Positions 58,082-64,000 of a stretch of 64,000 nt of DNA are shown piece after piece. Numbering within the stretch: the stretch's first letter is position 1; every line of letters starts with the position of its first letter. This DNA comes from CAZENU01 sp965117035 (GTDB lineage: Bacteria; Chloroflexota; Dehalococcoidia; Lucifugimonadales; CAZENU01), in assembly GCA_965117035.1 (NCBI GenBank), contig OZ220748.1, positions 1,488,001-1,552,000 of the forward strand, written 5' to 3'. Made by a program: the position numbers and the translations under genes. The notes under the pieces were generated by a model. The model did not search any database. It was given only the letters and a program-made list of their open reading frames with translations, and was not told where the DNA came from.

Positions 58082-58453
58082 TTGAACGCCATAGGCACGC
58101 ATCTCTTTCTCGAGCTGAGCGACTGCGACGAGGCGCTGCTCGACGACGTGCGCCACATCGAGGACGCGATGGTGGGCGCCGCGCGAGAGGCGGGCGGGAC
58201 GGTGCTCGCGCGTTCGTTCCACAAGTTCGAGCCCAAGGGCGTCACCGGCATCGTCGCCATCGCGGAGTCGCACCTGAGCATCCACACCTGGCCCGAGCAC
58301 CGGTACGCTGCGGCGGACGTGTTCACCTGCGGCGAGTCGTCCAGGCCGCACGAGGCCGCCCGGTTCCTGGTCGAGCGCCTGGGGTGCCGCCGGCCGTCGA
58401 TCACCGAGGTCCAGAGAGGCCCCCTCGCGGAGGCCGCGGCGACCGCCGTCTGA
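58082..58453 (+). CDS. speH: S-adenosylmethionine decarboxylase proenzyme
   Basis: Provides decarboxylated AdoMet for spermidine synthesis. The 123 residues fit the short bacterial class 1B form. The proenzyme cuts itself at Glu62-Ser63 in AIAESHLSIHTWPEH, with Ser63 becoming the pyruvoyl group. DVFTCG holds the catalytic Cys. TTG 58082 gives MNAIGTHLFLEL and matches the family start; the longer frame from 57929 runs through repeats. It overlaps speE by one base. Confidence 0.95.
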   Translation: MNAIGTHLFLELSDCDEALLDDVRHIEDAMVGAAREAGGTVLARSFHKFEPKGVTGIVAIAESHLSIHTWPEHRYAAADVFTCGESSRPHEAARFLVERLGCRRPSITEVQRGPLAEAAATAV

Positions 58454-59379
58454 TGTCCGGCGACGGGCCTCCGCCGGGCGACTGGCACTCCGAGCACATC
58501 ACGCCCGACCTGCTGCAGGCCGAGCGGGTGGAGCGCGTCCACTTCTCCGGGCGGACGAAGTACCAGCGGGTGACCGTCCAGGACACGTCCTGCTTCGGCC
58601 GCTCCCTCGTGCTCGACGGCAAGACGCAGTCGACCGAGCTGGACGAGTTCATATACCACGAGGCGCTGGTCCACCCCACGCTAATCTCGCATCCGGGGCC
58701 CAGGAGCGTGTTCATCGCGGGCGGCGGCGAGGGCGCGACGGCCCGCGAGGCGCTGGCCCACCGCTCGGTCGACCGCGTGGTGATGGTCGACATCGACGCG
58801 GAGGTCGTCGAGCTGTGCCGCCGGTTTCTGCCCAACCACCACCGGGGCGCCTTCGACGACCCGCGGCTGTCGCTCCACCACGCGGACGCGTTCGCGTTCC
58901 TGGAGGAGTCGACCGAGACCTTCGACGTCGCGGTGGTCGACGTGCCGGACCCGCTGGAGGGCGGCCCTGCGTACCTGCTCTACACGCGAGAGTTCTACGA
59001 GCTGCTGCGGGGGCGTCTGAATCCCGGCGGCGCGATGGTGGCGCAGTCCGGGCCGACGGGGCCTGCATTCTACGAGCAGTGCTTCGCGGCCGTCGCCAAC
59101 ACGATCGCGTCCGTCTTCCCGAGGGCGTACCTGTCGGAGGCGTTCGTGCCGTCGTTCGGGGCGACGTGGGGATTCGTCGTCGGCTCGTTGGGGCCGGACC
59201 CGGCGTCCCTGTCGGTCGTCGAGGTAGACGAGCGGCTGGCCGCCAGGGTCGGAAACGCCCTCCGCTACTACGACGGCACGACGCACCGGGGCATGTTCTC
59301 GGTACCGAAGTACCTGCGCGAGGCGCTCGCGGCCGAGGAGCGGACCATCACCCGCGCCGACCCGCTGTTCGTTCCCTAG
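58453..59379 (+). CDS. speE: Spermidine synthase (polyamine aminopropyltransferase)
   Basis: Transfers aminopropyl from decarboxylated AdoMet to putrescine or a related amine. The 308 residues have KYQRVTVQDTSCFGRSLVLDGKTQSTELDEFIYHEALVHP and the Rossmann site VFIAGGGEGATAREALAH. VVMVDIDAEVVELCRRFLP, DAFAFLEE and the gate VVDVPDPLEGGPAYLLYTREFY follow. The usual VIVDSSDP is VVDVPDPLE, a variation seen in some subgroups. ATG 58453 overlaps the speH stop, so the pair is translationally coupled. Confidence 0.95.
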   Translation: MSGDGPPPGDWHSEHITPDLLQAERVERVHFSGRTKYQRVTVQDTSCFGRSLVLDGKTQSTELDEFIYHEALVHPTLISHPGPRSVFIAGGGEGATAREALAHRSVDRVVMVDIDAEVVELCRRFLPNHHRGAFDDPRLSLHHADAFAFLEESTETFDVAVVDVPDPLEGGPAYLLYTREFYELLRGRLNPGGAMVAQSGPTGPAFYEQCFAAVANTIASVFPRAYLSEAFVPSFGATWGFVVGSLGPDPASLSVVEVDERLAARVGNALRYYDGTTHRGMFSVPKYLREALAAEERTITRADPLFVP

Positions 59380-59387
59380 CAGACTGG

Positions 59388-59407
59388 GGCCGGCGGCCCC
59401 GCCGGCC
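59388..59407 (+). terminator. GC-rich hairpin after speE
   Basis: GGCCGGCG-GCCC-CGCCGGCC, an 8-bp perfect stem 8 bp after the speE stop, without a T run. A possible transcript end. Confidence 0.4.
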
Positions 59408-59593
59408 TTCAAGCCTGTGTGGCCGCGCCCTATCGTCCCGATCGCAGGGAGGGCCCTCGATTCGGCTCACGACACGGCCTCTCCCCGCCCCAGGCCCTTC
59501 AGCTTCGTTCAGGGCGACAGTGGCGAGTCACCGACATACCCCGAATCCCGCAAGTGGCGAGGGTACCGTATTGCGGGGAGAGGGCGGGTTGGA

Positions 59594-61273
59594 AGAGCCT
59601 GTTTCATAAGTCGTGGGTATTGGCGATAGGGTATCTTGGTGGAGAGTCAGACCGTGAATTGGAGGTAGTAGAGTATGCCGCATCGACCACTCAACCGTGA
59701 GCAGATGTGGATTCTGCCTCCGAGTCTCGACGAGTTGCTGGAGGCCGGTCATCCTGCCCGATTCGTGGCTGAGTTCGTCGATGCTCTGGACGGCGATGAC
59801 TGGGCTGGTATCGGGGTTGATAGAGAGGGTGACCCGATGGGAGCTCCGTCCTACCATCCCCGTGCCCTGTTGGGCGTGTGGCTTTACGGCTTCATGACCG
59901 GAGTGCGATCGAGCCGCAAGCTGGAGGCGGCGTGTCGCGACCAGATACCGTACTTGTGGCTGACGGGCTGCCAGCGACCGGACCACGTCACATTGTGGCG
60001 CTTTTACCGTTCCCACCGGGATGGTATGAGGGGGTTGCTCAAGCGCACGGTGCAGACGGCTGTCAAGATGGAGCTTGTGGAGTTGGCGGTGCAGGCGGTG
60101 GACGGGACGAAGGTCGGGGCGAACGCGGCAAGGAACCGGACCCACGACGCCGAGGGGTTGCGCCGTCTGTTGGGCCGGACGGATCGGGCGGTTGCCGAGT
60201 TGGAGGCGCAGAACGAGGCGGGCGATGAGCCGGCTACCGGCCATCTGCCAGAGGCGTTGCACGACCGCAAGGTATTGCGGGATCAGGTGCGTGAGACGAT
60301 GGGCGAGCTTGCCAGCCGGGATGGACAAAAGCTCATCAACCTGACCGATCCCGACGCCCGAATGATGAAGACCCGCCAGGGTATCGCGATGGCATACAAC
60401 GCCCAGGCGATGGTCTCTCCGGTAATGGGTGAAGGGAAGGTGTCCGGCATGCTGATCACGGCTGCCGAGGTGGTGGCCGACACGACCGACCAGTCGCAAC
60501 TGGGTCCAATGATGGAGCAGGCGGAGGAGACCTCAGGTCACAGATCGGAGACGACTTTGGCCGATGCGGGGTATCACTCAGGGAGCAATCTGCAGGAGTG
60601 CGCCCGGAGGGGCCAACAGGTGATCATGCCGGAGTCGCAGGACCGGGCTCTGGAGAGCCCGTATCACAAGGACCGCTTCACCTACGACGAGGCGAGCGAC
60701 AGCTACCGATGCCCGGAGGGTTACACGCTGCGCTTTGCCGGCGTCAGGCGAGGCCGCCGCACCATTGTGCGCGTTTACCGCTCCTCCGCGGCCGTGTGCC
60801 GGGCCTGTCCGGCCTTCGGGGTCTGTACGAAGAACGAGCGCCATGGCCGCTCTCTGGAGATAAGTCCCCATGATGCAGACCTGCGCCGCCACCGCGCCTG
60901 GATGTCCACGGAAGAAGCCAAAGAGGCGTACAGGCAAAGAAAACAACTGGTCGAGCCGGTCTTCGGGATCATCAAAGAGCAACAGCAGGCCCAGCGGTTC
61001 CTGCTACGCGGCTTACCCAACGTGGTGGCTGAGTGGACTCTGCTAGCCACGGCCTTCAACCTGCGCACCCTGTGGAGGGCGTGGCGAGCCACGGGGGCGT
61101 GGAATCGGAGTCTAGCTGCCGTTTCGAGCGCGCATTCAGCCTATCGGGCGGCCCGGATGGTGATCATGGCCGCTTCGGGCGCCTCGCTGCGAACCATGAG
61201 GCTCCGCACACAGCCGGCATGACCAAACTGGAAACCCCACCGTCAAATACATGCCACATTTGAAACAGGCTCT
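59594..61273 (+). mobile_element. IS1182-family insertion sequence
   Basis: A 1680-bp element with one transposase gene. The ends AGAGCCTGTTTCATAAG (left) and the inverse of AGAGCCTGTTTCAAATG (right) share 13 perfect bases and more imperfectly. The flanks (GGGTTGGA on the left, GGAAACCCGCC on the right) reassemble into the palindromic repeat also present at 61340-61390, with GGA as the apparent short duplication. Confidence 0.88.
59675..61222 (+). CDS. IS1182-family transposase
   Basis: A 515-residue DDE transposase. The N-terminal DUF772-type region includes DALDGDDWAGIGVDREGDPMGAPSYHPRALLGVWLYGFMTG. The catalytic Asp is in VDGTKVGANAARNRTHDAEG, the second in TTLADAGYHSGSNLQECARRG, and the Glu in KQLVEPVFGIIKEQQQAQRFLLRGL. 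A zinc-like Cys cluster CRACPAFGVCTKNERHGR lies between. ATG 59675 has GGAGGTAG upstream. The gene is intact, so the element may be active. Confidence 0.95.
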   Translation: MPHRPLNREQMWILPPSLDELLEAGHPARFVAEFVDALDGDDWAGIGVDREGDPMGAPSYHPRALLGVWLYGFMTGVRSSRKLEAACRDQIPYLWLTGCQRPDHVTLWRFYRSHRDGMRGLLKRTVQTAVKMELVELAVQAVDGTKVGANAARNRTHDAEGLRRLLGRTDRAVAELEAQNEAGDEPATGHLPEALHDRKVLRDQVRETMGELASRDGQKLINLTDPDARMMKTRQGIAMAYNAQAMVSPVMGEGKVSGMLITAAEVVADTTDQSQLGPMMEQAEETSGHRSETTLADAGYHSGSNLQECARRGQQVIMPESQDRALESPYHKDRFTYDEASDSYRCPEGYTLRFAGVRRGRRTIVRVYRSSAAVCRACPAFGVCTKNERHGRSLEISPHDADLRRHRAWMSTEEAKEAYRQRKQLVEPVFGIIKEQQQAQRFLLRGLPNVVAEWTLLATAFNLRTLWRAWRATGAWNRSLAAVSSAHSAYRAARMVIMAASGASLRTMRLRTQPA

Positions 61274-61395
61274 GGAAACCCGCCCCTACGAGGTATGACA
61301 GCGGCAGGACTCTCGACTTACCCCGGATGGCAAGGGCAACGTATTGCGGGGAGAGGGCGGGTCGGAAACCCGCCGCTACGAGGTATGACACGGAG
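61274..61395. repeat. GGAAACCCGCC(C/G)CTACGAGGTATGAC palindromic repeats
   Basis: Copies at 61274-61302 (right half of the unit split by the IS) and 61337-61391 (complete, with GTATTGCGGGGAGAGGGCGGGTC before it). The left half is at 59558-59593. The rest of the 299-bp gap up to 61522 shows nothing recognisable except a possible leader of the next gene. Confidence 0.85.
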
Positions 61396-61521
61396 CGTTG
61401 AGATGGGGATTTGGGCCCTCGGGCGTTCCTTGACACTGCGGAGGCGAAAGTGATAGCTTTCACGAAGCCAGCGGCCGGGCGCCTTTGGAGCCGTTGGCAA
61501 GCTCCTCGAAAAGGGTTGTAA

Positions 61522-61812
61522 ATGGACCCGTCGGCCCTGTCCGGTGGTGAGTGGATAGAGATAAACAACCTGGTCAGTAGCCTTTGGCTGATGGTGGGGC
61601 TGATCCTCTTCTTTGTCACCAACCTGATGGTCGGCCTGGTGTTCGTACCCACCCTCGTCGCGTCGTACCACATCCCCGCCAAGGCCCAGAAGACCCGCCC
61701 TATCTTCTACGCGCTCGCGCTCGCGTCGTTCGCCGCCGCGGTCGCCCTGTTCGTGCGCGTCGTCGACATAGCGGGCCTTCTCGAAGACCTGTACCCAACC
61801 TACTGGATCTAG
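61522..61812 (+). CDS. Small two-TM membrane protein preceding alternative complex III genes
   Basis: A 96-residue protein of no named family. Hydrophobic segments at about 20-47 (LWLMVGLILFFVTNLMVGLVFVPTLVASY) and 64-83 (FYALALASFAAAVALFVRVV) are separated by a basic loop (HIPAKAQKTRP). The stop is 12 bp before the cytochrome gene, so it is co-transcribed with it and may be a small accessory subunit or assembly factor (inference). Confidence 0.7.
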   Translation: MDPSALSGGEWIEINNLVSSLWLMVGLILFFVTNLMVGLVFVPTLVASYHIPAKAQKTRPIFYALALASFAAAVALFVRVVDIAGLLEDLYPTYWI

Positions 61813-61824
61813 GACCGAGCTGAG

Positions 61825-62526
61825 TTGATCCCAGGAGACTTCAGAGTACCGAAGCCGTCCAGGGGGCGGATGGTCGGACTGGGCATACTCGGCGTCTTCG
61901 GTCTCGGCGCCTTCGCGGCCTCGGTCGCGGTGCTGGTCTTCTTCGCGGCGACGTGGCTCGACAGGCCGCTGCCGGTCTTCGGGTTCGACGAGGGCCCGGA
62001 CCAGCCCATCGCCTTCCCCCACACCGTCCACGTCCAGGACATGGGCCTGGACTGCACCTTCTGCCACCGGAACGTGACGAAGGGCGAGGCCGCCACGATA
62101 CCGGCCGTCAACCTGTGCATGAGCTGCCACGTAGCGGTCGGCGACGACCTGCCGGAGGTGGAGAAGCTGCGGGACATCCACGAGCGGGGCCAGCCGATCG
62201 ACTGGGTGCGCGTCCACAGGGTGCCCGACCACGTCCAGTTCGTCCACGAGGCGCACGTGCGCCGCTTCTCGGGCACCAAGACCGTCGTCGAGCAGGTGCG
62301 CAACATCGAGACGGAGATACGGCGCGTCGAGGCCGAGAAGATCGATCCCAGCGCCAGGGTCGGCGACACGATGCAGATCGAGTCGTCCCAGACCTGCGCC
62401 ATCTGCCACGGCGACGTCGGCAGCATGACGAAGGTCGCGCAGGTGCGGTCGCTCAAGATGGGCGACTGCGTCGACTGCCACCGCAAGAACGACGCTCCCG
62501 CCGACTGCACGACGTGCCACTACTAG
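61825..62526 (+). CDS. actA: Pentahaem cytochrome c, ActA of alternative complex III
   Basis: A 233-residue membrane-anchored cytochrome. After a hydrophobic anchor (about 16-40) five CxxCH haem sites follow: CTFCH (76), CMSCH (98), CAICH (191), CVDCH (215) and CTTCH (228). Five haems and an N-terminal anchor match ActA, which passes electrons from quinol to periplasmic acceptors. The next gene is the ActB-type subunit. TTG 61825 is the start of the open frame; ATG 61870 is an alternative that keeps the anchor. Confidence 0.9.
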   Translation: MIPGDFRVPKPSRGRMVGLGILGVFGLGAFAASVAVLVFFAATWLDRPLPVFGFDEGPDQPIAFPHTVHVQDMGLDCTFCHRNVTKGEAATIPAVNLCMSCHVAVGDDLPEVEKLRDIHERGQPIDWVRVHRVPDHVQFVHEAHVRRFSGTKTVVEQVRNIETEIRRVEAEKIDPSARVGDTMQIESSQTCAICHGDVGSMTKVAQVRSLKMGDCVDCHRKNDAPADCTTCHY

Positions 62527-62530
62527 AGAT

Positions 62531-64000
62531 ATGCCAGTAGAGCTGACAAGAAGAAGGTTCCTGGCCCTGCTGGGCGGCTCGGCCGCCTCGGCGGTCGTGT
62601 TCCAGGCCTGCGGCGTCCCGCCGAGGGAGATGCTGGTGCAGGCGCCGCTGGAGATGCCCGAGGACATGGTCACCGGGCTCGACAACTGGTACGCGACGCT
62701 GTGCCGGCAGTGCCCGACGAGCGAGGGCATCGTCGTCCGCGTGATGGAGGGCCGGGCAAAGAAGGTCGAGGGCAACGTCGACTACCCGGTCAACCTGGGC
62801 AAGCACAGCGCGCGCTGCGAGGCGGGCCTGCAGGCACTCTACGATCCCGACCGCATAAGCGCGCCGCTCCTCCGCATCGGGGAGCGCGGCGCGGGCATGT
62901 GGGAGGAGATAAGCTGGCCCGACGCCATCGCGCGCGTCGCCCTGCAGATCGAGCAGCTCCAGGACAAGTCGCAGGCGGTGATGGTCACCAACCCGGCAGG
63001 GGCGCACCTCGGCATGGTCGTCGACAGCTTCGTCGCGGCCGCCGGCGCCCGCCACCTCGCCTACGAGCCGCTGGACACCGTGACGCTCCGGGCCGCCGTA
63101 AAGAACGTCTTCCAGCAGGACCTGATGCCCGACTTCGACCTCGAGCGCGCCGAGTACGTGCTGTCGTTCGGGGCCGACTTCCTGAACACGTGGGTCTCCC
63201 CCGTGCGCTACAGCCGCGGCTACGGAGAGTTCCGCCAGGGCGACCGCGTCCGCGGAACGATGACTCACGTCGACTCCCGCTTCTCGATGACGGCAGCCAA
63301 CGCCGACAAGTGGCTGTACGCGCCTCCCGGAACGGAGGGCGCCGTGGCGCTGGCCATCGCCAGGGTGATCGTCGACGAGGGCAAGGCCGACCCCGACGCC
63401 GCGTCCCGCCTCACCTCCGGCGGCCTCGACCTGGGCGCGTACACGCCCGAGGCGGTCGCGGGCCAGACGGGGCTGAAGGCCGAGGACATCGTCCACGTCG
63501 CGGAGGAGTTCGCCAGCCACGGCTCGAAGAGCCTGGCCATCGGCGGCGGCTCGGTCGCGGCGCAGACGAACGGCCTGGACGCGCTCAACGCGATCTACGC
63601 CCTCAACCACCTCGTCGGCAGCGTCGGCCAGCCGGGCGGCGTCGTGCTCAACCCCGACCGGCCGCTGGGTCTGTCCGCCGCCGGCTCCGGCTCGTCGTTC
63701 GAGGCGTGGCGGGCGCTGACCTCCGACATGAGGAGCGGCAACGTCAAGGTGATGATGGTGTCCGGCGCCGACCCGATGTACGGCCTGCCGGCCAACGTGG
63801 GATTCCGGGACGCCAGCTACGACGTGCCGTTCATCTTCAGCTTCTCCGGCCGCATGGACGACACGACCGCTATGGCCGACCTGGTGCTGCCAGCGCACAA
63901 CTACCTGGAGGACTGGGGCACCGACGTCCCGAACCCGGGCCCCGGGCACCAGGTGCTGGGCTTCCAGCAGCCGGTGGTCCGGCCGTTCTTCGAGTCGCGG
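62531..64000 (+). CDS. actB: Molybdopterin-oxidoreductase-like subunit ActB of alternative complex III (partial)
   Basis: 490 residues are visible; the gene runs off the window. The N-terminus ELTRRRFLALLGGSAASAVVFQACG is a Tat signal followed by a possible lipid-accepting Cys. The body is a molybdopterin-oxidoreductase fold (CRQCPTSEGIVVRVMEGRAKKVEGN, KHSARCEAGLQALYDPDRI, SWPDAIARVALQI, ALNHLVGSVGQPGGVV, MVSGADPMYGLPANVGF, DLVLPAHNYLEDWG). In alternative complex III this subunit lacks the Mo cofactor and its C-terminal part carries iron-sulfur clusters, which are not visible here. ATG 62531 is 4 bp after the actA stop. Confidence 0.92.
   Translation, partial: MPVELTRRRFLALLGGSAASAVVFQACGVPPREMLVQAPLEMPEDMVTGLDNWYATLCRQCPTSEGIVVRVMEGRAKKVEGNVDYPVNLGKHSARCEAGLQALYDPDRISAPLLRIGERGAGMWEEISWPDAIARVALQIEQLQDKSQAVMVTNPAGAHLGMVVDSFVAAAGARHLAYEPLDTVTLRAAVKNVFQQDLMPDFDLERAEYVLSFGADFLNTWVSPVRYSRGYGEFRQGDRVRGTMTHVDSRFSMTAANADKWLYAPPGTEGAVALAIARVIVDEGKADPDAASRLTSGGLDLGAYTPEAVAGQTGLKAEDIVHVAEEFASHGSKSLAIGGGSVAAQTNGLDALNAIYALNHLVGSVGQPGGVVLNPDRPLGLSAAGSGSSFEAWRALTSDMRSGNVKVMMVSGADPMYGLPANVGFRDASYDVPFIFSFSGRMDDTTAMADLVLPAHNYLEDWGTDVPNPGPGHQVLGFQQPVVRPFFESR

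Overview
The window is GC-rich, densely packed chromosomal DNA from a free-living bacterium, most likely a member of the Chloroflexota (possibly a Dehalococcoidia/SAR202-type lineage). The taxonomic clues are the start of an alternative-complex-III operon (pentahaem cytochrome plus molybdopterin-oxidoreductase-like subunit) at the right edge, a DUF3090/SCO1664-type gene pair, an F420-linked reductase, a TIGR01906-type membrane protein, a T-box leader and a RecG with an N-terminal extension. This placement is inference from gene content; no rRNA or tRNA gene is visible.

Layout. 1-2.3 kb: mutS2 (minus strand, cut by the window edge). 2.4-4.4 kb: a 181-bp tandem repeat array split by an IS481-type element. 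4.4-8.2 kb: homoserine kinase, aspartate kinase and two GT2 glycosyltransferases. 8.3-12.5 kb: a 1098-residue lipoprotein protease with duplicated flanking modules, then a tandem pair of small membrane-protein genes, the second truncated by a nonsense change. 12.6-19.1 kb: a tryptophan operon (trpS-trpE-trpG-PPOX-trpD-trpC-trpF) behind a consensus promoter and a T-box riboswitch with a UGG specifier. 19.0-19.8 kb: a VapC/Phd-type toxin-antitoxin pair with a palindromic operator. 19.9-26.7 kb: DUF1028 and phosphotriesterase-like proteins, two lipoproteins, hemA and rpmB on the minus strand. 27-32.5 kb: FakA-like, DegV, RecG and FmdB-like genes. 32.6-33.4 kb: a lower-GC HNH endonuclease. 33.4-41.8 kb: PPK2, GNAT, a repeat-rich gap, then PfkB, Jag, YidC, LarE and a 58-aa membrane protein facing a divergent larB, and a phosphonoacetate-hydrolase-like enzyme. 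41.8-55.8 kb: housekeeping and catabolic genes (DUF3090, SCO1664-like, IMPase, MFS, MazG, aminotransferase, cupin, SerS, two amidohydrolases, a membrane-anchored MA-type peptidase, NpdG). 55.8-58 kb: a repeat-rich island around a DRTGG-type protein. 58-59.4 kb: speH-speE. 59.6-61.3 kb: an IS1182-type element. 61.5-64 kb: a small membrane protein and the first genes of alternative complex III.

Intergenic DNA is unusually rich in dispersed repeat families: (i) CCCTCACCC...CCCTCTCCCG elements; (ii) ATTCCCGC..GCGGGAA palindromes; (iii) heptamer (TATCCAC)n arrays, three of which lie directly upstream of promoter-like sequences; (iv) a MITE-like element with 13-bp terminal inverted repeats and an 8-bp target duplication, related to a 211-bp tandem array; and (v) GGAAACCCGCC-type palindromes. 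Both insertion sequences sit inside such repeats, and repeat DNA has entered or touches coding sequences (LarE N-terminus, PfkB and GNAT C-termini).

Functionally, the window covers tryptophan synthesis up to indole-glycerol phosphate under tRNA-sensing control, entry into the aspartate family (lysC, thrB), polyamine synthesis, the membrane protein insertion pair YidC-Jag, nickel-pincer cofactor synthesis (LarB, LarE) and respiration. Two genes (recG and larB) appear to have their conserved N-termini beginning at ATC codons, which raises the possibility of non-canonical initiation.
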